From Rubrobacteraceae bacterium (GTDB lineage: Bacteria; Actinomycetota; Rubrobacteria; Rubrobacterales; Rubrobacteraceae), in the NCBI GenBank assembly GCA_021156345.1, contig JAJNDJ010000025.1:1-11918 (forward strand): DNA of 11,918 nucleotides. The letters run 5' to 3'. Positions 5,687 through 11,918 of this stretch are shown in pieces (positions within the stretch are counted from its first letter, which is position 1; each line of letters starts with the position of its first letter). A program made the translations under genes and the position numbers. Under the pieces are notes generated by a model that saw only the letters and a program-made list of their open reading frames with translations, did not search any database and was not told the DNA's origin.

Positions 5687-6525
5687 CGCGCAGTCTCCTC
5701 CAGCACACTTACCCACGCTCTCGGCTCTCGCAAGCGGGTACTCAGGTAGGCGATGTATGCGGAGCGTACCTCTTCGACGCTCCCGAAGCCTGACTCGTCA
5801 GCCAGCCACTCCTCGGGGATCATGTCTACGATAGAGTGGAGCACCTCTGGGGCGAGCCGCGGGGCGAGCGCCGCGTCTGCTTCGGAGATAGAGTCGGCGA
5901 AGGGGAGCAGGACGTGGTCTCTGACGGCCGCGAAAGGGCGCCGGCTCGCGGCCCCCAGGGCCGTCCCGTCTCTTGCTGGCCAGTTGTGGTGGAAGTACAG
6001 CGAAGCCCCGTGGTCTATGAGCCAGAGACGATCGTGCCAGACCAGGAGGTTCGTGTTGCGCGGAGTGCGGTCGACGTTGGTCACCAGGGCGTCGAACCAG
6101 ACGATGCGCGAGGCGAGGCCGGAATCCGGCGGCTCTACGAGCGGGTCGAAACCAAGGGAGCCTGGCAGGTAGTCCAGCGCCAGGTTCAGGCCGGCGCTTC
6201 TCTTCAGGAGGTCTTGTATCTCGGGGTCAGGTTCAGAGCGGCCCAACTCGGGCGCAAGGTAGGCAAGCACGACCTCGGGCACGAGGAGACCGAGGCACCG
6301 CGCGATCTCACCCGCCACGAGCTCGGCCACCAGCGCCTTGCGGCCCTGTCCGGCACCGCGGAACTTGAGGACGTAGGTCCCGAGATCGTCTGCCTCGACG
6401 ATCGCCGGCAGCGAACCCCCCTCGCGCAGGGGCGTTACGTAGCGTGTGGCGGTAACGGTGCGGAGCAAGTCATGGTCCAATGGTCGAAGTGCCGCGCCAT
6501 TGTCGCACTCGTCTACTCCTTCCAC
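5683..6525 (-). CDS. HipA-like kinase (HipA_2 type) of a two-gene operon
   Basis: The 280-residue protein carries the kinase elements of HipA-like proteins but is much shorter than HipA (about 440 residues) and lacks its N-terminal subdomain. The ATP-binding lysine is in YVLKFRGAGQG (51-61, Lys54), with AELVAGEIARCLG (67-79) as the following helix. The catalytic loop is FDALVTNVDRTPRNTN (144-159, Asp152 likely catalytic, Asn157 or Asn159 metal-binding), and IDHG (170-173, Asp171) replaces the DFG-like aspartate. HipA kinases phosphorylate proteins, in E. coli glutamyl-tRNA synthetase; the target here is unknown. No HipB-type DNA-binding gene is adjacent, unlike a classic hipBA system. The annotated start is a GTG at 6525 with no clear SD; a TTG near residue 20 or 21 would start at the conserved RTVTATRYVTPL and is possible. 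The gene is coupled to DUF3037 downstream. Confidence 0.85.
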   Translation of the reverse strand: MEGVDECDNGAALRPLDHDLLRTVTATRYVTPLREGGSLPAIVEADDLGTYVLKFRGAGQGRKALVAELVAGEIARCLGLLVPEVVLAYLAPELGRSEPDPEIQDLLKRSAGLNLALDYLPGSLGFDPLVEPPDSGLASRIVWFDALVTNVDRTPRNTNLLVWHDRLWLIDHGASLYFHHNWPARDGTALGAASRRPFAAVRDHVLLPFADSISEADAALAPRLAPEVLHSIVDMIPEEWLADESGFGSVEEVRSAYIAYLSTRLREPRAWVSVLEETAR

Positions 6526-6537
6526 AACGGACTCGAA

Positions 6538-6579
6538 TAGGTCCGTCCGCAGACCTAGATGACTTCAACCCTAGGTCCG
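6538..6579. promoter_or_regulatory. Three-half-site operator-like cluster between divergent operons
   Basis: TAGGTCCG (6538-6545), AGACCTAG (6551-6558) and CTAGGTCCG (6571-6579) form a repeat cluster. TAGGTC pairs with GACCTA over an eight-base gap, and GACCTAG pairs with CTAGGTC over twelve. The cluster starts 13 bases before the HipA-like kinase GTG and about 110 bases before the ABC ATPase start, so a regulator bound there could control either operon. Confidence 0.45.
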
Positions 6580-6598
6580 ATGTGCCTCTGGAGCAACC

Positions 6599-6621
6599 CG
6601 CCTATCGTTACTGCGTAGGCG
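6599..6621. promoter_or_regulatory. Perfect 6-bp dyad upstream of the ABC transporter operon
   Basis: CGCCTA (6599-6604) and TAGGCG (6616-6621) are perfect inverted arms around an eleven-base spacer, about 65 bases before the ABC ATPase start. It is distinct from the neighbouring CTAGGTCCG cluster. A regulator site or a 5'-leader hairpin are both possible. No convincing -35/-10 pair is seen in this 160-base gap. Confidence 0.3.
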
Positions 6622-6685
6622 ACCAAGGTGAGAATCGTGCTCGGGCGGCGAGAGTCTGTTTCGGAGGAGCGAGGAGGAAACGGCG

Positions 6686-7384
6686 ATGGATTTCATGATC
6701 GAGGCCACAGGCGTCCAGAAGGTGTACGTTGCCGGCGGACTGCGGGTGCGGGCGCTGCGGGGGGTGGACCTCGGGGTCAGGCGCGGGGAGATGGTCGCCA
6801 TCATGGGCCCTTCCGGATCCGGGAAGACCACGTTGTTGAACGTCCTCTCCGGCCTCGACGACCTCTCCGACGGCGAGGTCTACGTCGACGGCGAGTCCAT
6901 AAAGGGCATGTCGGACAGGAGGCGGACGCGCTTCAGGGCCCAGAGGATGGGCTTCATCTTCCAGTCCTATAACCTGATCCCTGTCCTCTCCGCGATCGAG
7001 AACATCGAGCTTCCGCTGCTGGTCGCCGGCAAGAAGCCGAAGAAGGCCCGCCAGTGGGCGCAGGACGCCATCGAGATGGTGGGGCTCGCGGATCAGGCCA
7101 AAAAACGTCCGGCCGAGATGAGCGGCGGCCAGCAGCAGCGCATAACCGTCGCCCGCTCCCTCGTGAACACTCCGGCTATAGTCTGGGCCGACGAACCGAC
7201 CGGCGCCCTCGACTCGGAGACCTCGAAAGGGATAATGGATCTCCTGGTCAGGATGAACGAGCAGGAGCAGCAGACTTTCGTCCTGGTCACCCACGACGCC
7301 GCGGTCGCGGCCAGGGCGCACCGTACGATCCGCATGCGCGACGGCCTCATCGCGAGCGACGAGTCGAACGGGAAGGTAGAGTGA
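6686..7384 (+). CDS. ABC transporter ATP-binding protein, MacB/LolD type
   Basis: This 232-residue ATPase powers the permease encoded immediately downstream. All catalytic elements are intact: Walker [10 protein letters not shown] (41-49), Q-loop FQSYNL (92-97), signature MSGGQQQR (145-152), Walker [13 protein letters not shown] (165-176) and the switch histidine in VTHD (201-204, His203). The signature with QQQR and the ADEPTGALD Walker B are typical of the MacB/LolD/FtsE branch, which works with FtsX-like permeases to move lipids, lipoproteins or antimicrobial compounds rather than to import nutrients. The ATG at 6686 follows AGGAGG at eight bases. The permease starts one base after the stop, so the two are translated together. 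Confidence 0.94.
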   Translation: MDFMIEATGVQKVYVAGGLRVRALRGVDLGVRRGEMVAIMGPSGSGKTTLLNVLSGLDDLSDGEVYVDGESIKGMSDRRRTRFRAQRMGFIFQSYNLIPVLSAIENIELPLLVAGKKPKKARQWAQDAIEMVGLADQAKKRPAEMSGGQQQRITVARSLVNTPAIVWADEPTGALDSETSKGIMDLLVRMNEQEQQTFVLVTHDAAVAARAHRTIRMRDGLIASDESNGKVE

Positions 7385-7385
7385 G

Positions 7386-10300
7386 GTGGAAGAGCTCTTC
7401 GGTGTCCCGACGCCACAACTAATGTGGATTCTCCTCGCCGTCTTCGGTGCAGGAGCCCTGATCCTCGGTCTCTCCGCCCTGCGCAACCGCGTCTCCTTCA
7501 GGATGGCGGCCCGTAACCTGCCGCGCCGCCGCACCCAGACCATCCTCATCGTGGTGGGCCTGATGCTCGCGACCATGCTCTTTTCCGCCTCCTTCACCAC
7601 GGGAAACACCCTGACCAACTCCCTCCGAGTCCAGTCGTTGGAGAACCTGGGCCAGGTCGATGTTCAGGTGCAGGCCGACGGCGCAGGCGCCTCAGGCCAG
7701 CAGCAGTTCGGGGACACATCCTCAGAACGTGCTGGCTACTTCGACGCGGAGGTAGCTGACGAGGTACGCGACCGGCTCTCTGACGAGAACCACGTCTCGG
7801 GCGTGGCTCCCACCGCCATCGAGACCGTCCCTGTAACGGCCAAGGGCAGCGACCTCAGCGAACCGAGCACGGACGTGCTCGGCGTGGACGAAAGCTCCAT
7901 GAAGGGCTTCGACAGGCTCACCACTTCCTCGGGCAAGAAGCTCCATCCGACCGATCTCGGCAAGGACGAGATCTATCTGAGCGCTGATGCTGCGAAAGGT
8001 CTCGACGTCGAGACCGGAGACGTGATAGAGGCCACCTTCGCCCAGAAGCTCGGCGCGACCTCAGCCCCGAACGCACCTCCGGCCGCTGCCGCGGTACCTG
8101 GTGCTTTGCCCGTTCCGCGGCCTTCGGAGCTGACCGTGGCCGGCGTCTACGAGAGTGGGGCGAATCCGGCCTCTTCGACATCGATGGTCATGCCTCTGCA
8201 GAGGCTGCAGGAGAGGATAGGCGAAGAAGGCAGGATCAATGCCGTCCTCATCACCCACAAAGGGCCGGCAATCGAGGGCGCCGCGGGCACTGGCGCCACC
8301 AAGGACGCCCTCAGACCGCTCCTCGAGGAGAACGACCTTCAGGCCGAGCCTGTCAAGAGGGAGGCCATAGATCAGGCCGACGAGGGTGGGGAGACCTTCA
8401 CGAGCATCTTCTTGCTCTTCGGGCAATTCTCCGTGGGGGCGGGTGTGCTGTTGATCTTCCTGATCTTCGTGATGCTCGCCGCGGAGCGCAAGCACGAGCT
8501 CGGTATAGCGCGCGCCGTCGGTATGCGCAGGGGCCACCTGATGCGGATGTTCGCCTTCGAGGGGGCGCTCTACGCCCTTCTCGCTAGCGCCCTAGGTAGC
8601 GTCGCCGGCGTCGGGGTAGGGTGGCTTATGGTGCGCGTGATCGGAGAAGCGTTCGCAGGCTCCGGCTTCGAGATCTCCTTCGCCACAAGACCCGAGAACG
8701 TGATCATTGCCTTCTGCCTCGGCATGGTGCTCACTTTCGCGGTAGTCCTGATCTCCTCCTGGCGGGTGAGTCGTCTGAATGTGGTAATGGCCATTCGCGA
8801 CATCCCCGAGCCTGACAGGAAGGGCCGCAGCGTCAAGGGGGTCCTCCTCGCGCTCGCGACCCCACTCGCAGGGGCAGGCCTTCTCTGGCAGGGTCTCCAG
8901 GCAGAGCAAATGGGCCTGTACATGCTGGGGCTCTCGCTCATCATCGTCGGGGCTGCGCTAGTGGCCCGTGTGCTGCGGGTGCCCGAGCGGATCTCCTTCA
9001 CGGTGGCAGGGATGCTCTTGCTCGGACTCTGGCTCCTGCCCTTCTCGTTCGCGCCTGGCGGGATGACAGAAGGAATAGACCTCTTCTTTATCTCGGGCAT
9101 CATGATCGTGCTGGCCGGCGTGTGGATCATAATCTACAACTCCGACCTGCTCCTTGGCGCCGTCGTCGTCCTGTTCGGCTGGCTGCGCGGGATGCCGCCC
9201 GTCCTCAGAGCTGCCGTATCCTACCCGATGCAGAGCCGCTTTCGTACCGGCATGACCCTCGCCATGTTCTCCCTCGTCGTCTTTACTATCGTGACCATGA
9301 GCTTCATAACCGCCGCCTTCGGTTCCATCTTCGAGGATACAGACCGGCTCTCCGGCGGCTTCGACGTGCGCGCCGACGCCGGCTACGCAGCCCCGATCCC
9401 TGACATGAAAGAGGCCCTGAAAGATAAGAAGGGCGTGAACGCTGACGACTTCACCGCGGTCGGCACCCTTACCGGGCTCTCCGTGGATGCGAAGCAGATG
9501 GACACGAGCCGGAAGCCGCAGACCCTCTTCTTGCAGGGTGTAGACGGTGGTTACACGAAGAACGTCGGCTACGGGTTCAAGACTACCGTCGCCGAGTACG
9601 GTACGGCGGACGAAGTTTGGACCGCGCTGCGGACTGAGAAAGATACCGCGGTTATTTCGTCGGATCTCGCGCCCAGCAGGTCCAACTTTGTTGGGGATCA
9701 GGAACCTCCGATAAAGCTCTCAGGCTTCTATGGTGAAGATCCGGCGCTCCCCGACGACCTCTACTTACAGGTAGAGGACCCGCACTCAGGAAAGTCAAGA
9801 AACCTGCACGTGATAGGGGTACTCGAAGACACGGCGTTCTTCGCGCCGGGCGTGACGTCCTCACGTGCGACCGTGGACGACCTCGCGGGATCTCCCTTAC
9901 CGGTGCAGAGCTACCAGTTCAGGTCGAAAGACGGGGTGGATTCCGTCGCCATCGCGAAAGACCTGGAGAAAGCATTCGCCCAGAACGGCCTCCAGGCCGT
10001 CGCCATAAGGAAAGAGATCGAGGACGGTTCGGCCTCGCAGGGTCTCTTCAACAACCTGCTCATGGGCTTCATGGGTCTAGGCCTCCTGGTAGGCATCGCG
10101 GCTCTCGGTGTCATCGCGGCCCGCTCCGTGGTCGAAAGAAGGCAGCAGATCGGAATGCTCCGCGCTCTAGGCTTTCAGCGGGGTCAGGTGCGGCTCGCTT
10201 TCCTTATAGAGTCGTCTTTCGTGGCCCTCCTCGGCATCGGGCTCGGTGTGGCCCTTGGCGCCGCGCTCTCGGTCGGGATCGTTGACTCCTTCGAGGAGCA

Positions 10301-10445
10301 GATCTCCGGTATCCGTTACACGGTGCCATGGAGCACCCTGGGTGTGATCGTAGTCCTCGCCTACTTCGCCTCGCTGCTCACCACCTTCCTCCCTGCCAGC
10401 CAGGCCTCCAGGGTCTATCCTGCCGAAGCGTTGCGTTACGAGTAG
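7386..10445 (+). CDS. FtsX-like (MacB/LolCE-type) ABC permease, duplicated
   Basis: At 1019 residues this is a large permease with two FtsX-like modules in one chain. Membrane segments are seen at about 12-32 and 51-70, then an extracytoplasmic domain (about 72-335), a first FtsX core with helices near 343-366, 391-418 and 437-458, a mid-chain hydrophobic block of about five helices (485-600), another near 622-645, a second extracytoplasmic domain (about 650-885), and a second FtsX core near 889-912, 938-966 and 982-1003. RAVGMRRGHL (376-385) and RALGFQRGQV (926-935) are the repeated cytoplasmic coupling elements after helix 1 of each core. An Ala/Pro-rich linker (229-246) interrupts the first extracytoplasmic domain. 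The start is a GTG one base after the ATPase stop, with only a weak purine-rich SD. Substrate is unknown; export or extraction of envelope lipids or antibiotic-like compounds is usual for the family. Confidence 0.92.
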   Translation: MEELFGVPTPQLMWILLAVFGAGALILGLSALRNRVSFRMAARNLPRRRTQTILIVVGLMLATMLFSASFTTGNTLTNSLRVQSLENLGQVDVQVQADGAGASGQQQFGDTSSERAGYFDAEVADEVRDRLSDENHVSGVAPTAIETVPVTAKGSDLSEPSTDVLGVDESSMKGFDRLTTSSGKKLHPTDLGKDEIYLSADAAKGLDVETGDVIEATFAQKLGATSAPNAPPAAAAVPGALPVPRPSELTVAGVYESGANPASSTSMVMPLQRLQERIGEEGRINAVLITHKGPAIEGAAGTGATKDALRPLLEENDLQAEPVKREAIDQADEGGETFTSIFLLFGQFSVGAGVLLIFLIFVMLAAERKHELGIARAVGMRRGHLMRMFAFEGALYALLASALGSVAGVGVGWLMVRVIGEAFAGSGFEISFATRPENVIIAFCLGMVLTFAVVLISSWRVSRLNVVMAIRDIPEPDRKGRSVKGVLLALATPLAGAGLLWQGLQAEQMGLYMLGLSLIIVGAALVARVLRVPERISFTVAGMLLLGLWLLPFSFAPGGMTEGIDLFFISGIMIVLAGVWIIIYNSDLLLGAVVVLFGWLRGMPPVLRAAVSYPMQSRFRTGMTLAMFSLVVFTIVTMSFITAAFGSIFEDTDRLSGGFDVRADAGYAAPIPDMKEALKDKKGVNADDFTAVGTLTGLSVDAKQMDTSRKPQTLFLQGVDGGYTKNVGYGFKTTVAEYGTADEVWTALRTEKDTAVISSDLAPSRSNFVGDQEPPIKLSGFYGEDPALPDDLYLQVEDPHSGKSRNLHVIGVLEDTAFFAPGVTSSRATVDDLAGSPLPVQSYQFRSKDGVDSVAIAKDLEKAFAQNGLQAVAIRKEIEDGSASQGLFNNLLMGFMGLGLLVGIAALGVIAARSVVERRQQIGMLRALGFQRGQVRLAFLIESSFVALLGIGLGVALGAALSVGIVDSFEEQISGIRYTVPWSTLGVIVVLAYFASLLTTFLPASQASRVYPAEALRYE

Positions 10446-10459
10446 AGAGGCCTGATCTA

Positions 10460-10484
10460 GGGGGGCCGCGCGGACCCTCCCTTT
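10460..10484 (+). terminator. Possible terminator after the ABC permease
   Basis: Six G (10460-10465) can pair with CCC-T-CCC (10475-10481), leaving a T and an A bulge and an inner CC/GG pair, followed by only three T. It begins 14 bases after the stop codon. The stem is strong but irregular and the T-run short, so partial read-through into the kinase gene is conceivable. Confidence 0.45.
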
Positions 10485-10492
10485 CGTCCTGG

Positions 10493-10525
10493 GGACCGAG
10501 CATCGTTGCGTCCGCGGTCCGATGC
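10493..10525 (+). promoter_or_regulatory. Interleaved inverted repeats upstream of the sensor kinase
   Basis: GGACCG (10493-10498) is complementary to CGGTCC (10515-10520), and GCATCG (10500-10505) to CGATGC (10520-10525). The pairs interleave rather than nest, so as RNA they would form a pseudoknot or two alternative hairpins; as DNA they could be regulator sites. A -10-like TACTAA follows at 10542-10547, without a good -35 box. Confidence 0.3.
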
Positions 10526-10579
10526 GCTGTGTCTCGCACGGTACTAAACTTGCATGAGTCATGAGAATGGATAACTCTG

Positions 10580-11918
10580 ATGATGGGTGAGATCTTCGCG
10601 CTGCGGCGGTTGCGGTGGAAGCTGACGCTCAGCTACACGCTCGTGGCCGCGGTGACGTTGCTCGCGCTGGAGTTGATCCTGGCCGGCGCACTGGTCGCCT
10701 TCCTGAACTCGCCTCTGTTGCCGAGGATGGTGGTGCAGAACTTCAGGGACGAAGTGGCGCCGCGTCTCGAGAGACCCCTTAACCAGAATCCGCCGAATAC
10801 CGAGCGTATACGGGAGGAACTCGAGGGCTTCGCCGGTGATTCGGGCGTCCAGGGGGACGACGGGCCCCCTCCCATGAGCCCGAGCAACTACACGGCGGAC
10901 CAGGGCAGCCTCCTCGTGGTCGACGACACACACCGCCTGCTGGTCTCCGTCCCCGAGATGCAAGGCTTCCCCGAAGGCGAGCGGTTCGACGCAGGCAGCA
11001 TCTCCGGCCTCAAGCCGCTGGTGCACGCCGCGTTCGACGGCGAGGAGAACTCGGGCCAACTCTCTTCCAACGTCGAAGGTCGGGTAGTAACCGTCACGCC
11101 CATAGAGGGCAAGAAGGGCCGGGTCGCCGGGGTACTCGTCGGCACGCTGCGGCTGCCGAACCTCACGGCGCCGCTCCTCATCACTGTGGGGATCGGCGCG
11201 ATCTTCCTGACGATACCGGCCGCATTTCTGGGTGCGCTCTTCGGCTTCTTTACCGCCTGGAGCCTGACCCGTCGCATAGGACGTCTCGCCCGGGCTGCAC
11301 GGTCGTGGAGCAGGGGCGACTTCTCCGTGACGACGAAGGACCGCTCGAGGGATGAGCTCGGCCAGCTCTCGCGAGAGCTCAACAACATGGCGGCCGAGCT
11401 GGAAAACCTGCTCCAGGCGCGGGGAGAGCTAGCGACCCTAGAAGCCCGCAACCGTTTCGCCCGCGATCTGCACGACTCCGTCAAACAGCAGGTCTTCGCG
11501 ACCTCGCTCCAGATCGCCGCGGCCCGCGCCCTGATCGAGAAGGACGTGGGCTCGGCCGAGTCCCACCTCTCCCAGGCAGACGAACTCGTACGCCAGGCCC
11601 AGAAAGAGCTCAATGTCCTGATCCAGGAGATGCGTCCCGCGGCCCTGGAAGGGAAAGGCCTCGCGACGGCGCTACGCGAGTACGTCGTCCGCTGGTCGGA
11701 GGGGGCCGAGATCCGGGCTGATTTTCGAGTACAGGGCGAGCGTAGGGTGCCTCTGGAGGTAGAACAGGCGCTCTTCCGCGTCGCCCAGGAGGCGCTGGCC
11801 AACGTCGCCAGGCACAGCGGAGCCGGGTATGCTGAGGTGGACTTGACCTACGCCGCAGATACCATCATCCTGCGCGTCGCTGACGACGGCCGCGGCTTCG
11901 ACCCCTCGCGGAACCCGG
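10580..11918 (+). CDS. NarL/DesK-type sensor histidine kinase, 3' end cut by the window
   Basis: The first 446 residues are present; the reading frame runs off the window. In order there is a basic N-terminus, a membrane helix at about 18-41, an extracytoplasmic domain (about 45-195), a second helix at about 198-222, a HAMP linker (about 223-275), and a dimerisation segment of the HisKA_3 type with the phosphoacceptor in FARDLHDSVKQQ (293-304, His298). The ATPase part follows, with N-box FRVAQEALANVARHS (399-413) and a G1 box ADDGRGFDP (434-442). The last part of the ATPase domain is missing only because of the edge. Such kinases phosphorylate LuxR/NarL-type regulators, which usually lie downstream. 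ATG codons at 10580 and 10583 are both possible, and an in-frame TGA at 10562 limits the start; the SD is weak. The position after the ABC genes suggests it controls or serves the transporter. Confidence 0.92.
   Translation, partial: MMGEIFALRRLRWKLTLSYTLVAAVTLLALELILAGALVAFLNSPLLPRMVVQNFRDEVAPRLERPLNQNPPNTERIREELEGFAGDSGVQGDDGPPPMSPSNYTADQGSLLVVDDTHRLLVSVPEMQGFPEGERFDAGSISGLKPLVHAAFDGEENSGQLSSNVEGRVVTVTPIEGKKGRVAGVLVGTLRLPNLTAPLLITVGIGAIFLTIPAAFLGALFGFFTAWSLTRRIGRLARAARSWSRGDFSVTTKDRSRDELGQLSRELNNMAAELENLLQARGELATLEARNRFARDLHDSVKQQVFATSLQIAAARALIEKDVGSAESHLSQADELVRQAQKELNVLIQEMRPAALEGKGLATALREYVVRWSEGAEIRADFRVQGERRVPLEVEQALFRVAQEALANVARHSGAGYAEVDLTYAADTIILRVADDGRGFDPSRNP

Noticed and set aside
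5836..6540. 234-codon plus-strand ORF opposite the HipA-like kinase
   Set aside because: The minus strand has clear kinase motifs throughout; this is a GC-driven shadow.
6608..7618. Minus-strand ORF of 336 codons over the ABC ATPase
   Set aside because: It lies opposite an intact ATPase with all motifs; the translation is low-complexity and rich in Arg and Pro.
10553..10590. Two tiny ORFs (6 and 9 codons) just before the sensor kinase that could be leader peptides
   Set aside because: Neither has a clear SD, and such short ORFs are expected by chance. No attenuator-like codon run was seen.
1..11918. CRISPR array, tRNA, rRNA, complete insertion sequence
   Set aside because: No regularly spaced direct repeats, tRNA-like cloverleaf, rRNA segment or transposase reading frame was recognised. 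Reading by eye cannot exclude a degenerate small RNA.

Overview
The window is GC-rich bacterial DNA with dense, short-spaced genes, strong purine-rich Shine-Dalgarno (SD) sequences, some GTG starts, and frequent AGG (Arg) and ATA (Ile) codons despite the high GC. With an Aquifex-type aconitase, a HipA-like kinase/DUF3037 pair and an ABC-transporter/NarL-type kinase module, this suggests an actinobacterium of the Rubrobacter kind. That placement is inferred from style and gene content, not from a marker gene.

Layout. 1-979: a small uncharacterised ORF (6-272), directly abutted by the C-terminal end of a ZIP metal transporter with no start or body (275-433, a remnant), then a 68-residue Cys-rich zinc-ribbon-like protein (587-793) with a very strong SD, its own candidate promoter and a terminator. 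980-2962: a full aconitate hydratase whose usual GSC cluster-ligand motif reads GSS. Converging on it, only 3 nt away, a minus-strand pair runs from a SAM-dependent methyltransferase (4184-3534) into lspA, the prolipoprotein signal peptidase (3463-2966, or 3481 if an ATT start is used). Divergent from the methyltransferase is a DUF4870 membrane protein (4343-4780), ended by a GC-rich hairpin. A 99-residue helical protein of unknown function follows (4920-5219), with good expression signals. It converges on a minus-strand operon of a HipA-like kinase (6525-5683) and a DUF3037 protein (5686-5303), coupled by an ATGA overlap. The gap at 5220-5302 holds a short repeat-like element. The rest of the window, on the plus strand, is a MacB/LolD-type ABC ATPase (6686-7384), a 1019-residue FtsX-like permease (7386-10445), and a NarL/DesK-type sensor histidine kinase (10580 to the window edge, cut).

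How the genes may work together. The ATPase and permease form one transporter of the MacB/LolCDE kind, acting on envelope substrates. The downstream kinase probably senses an envelope signal and, with a response regulator expected beyond the edge, may control it. The HipA-like kinase and DUF3037 protein form a two-gene unit of undetermined role and are the best candidate here for an undescribed system. The divergent intergenic regions carry dyads; the 9-mer CTAGGTCCG occurs in two of them and may mark a shared regulator. I saw no rRNA, tRNA, CRISPR array, complete insertion sequence or replication origin.
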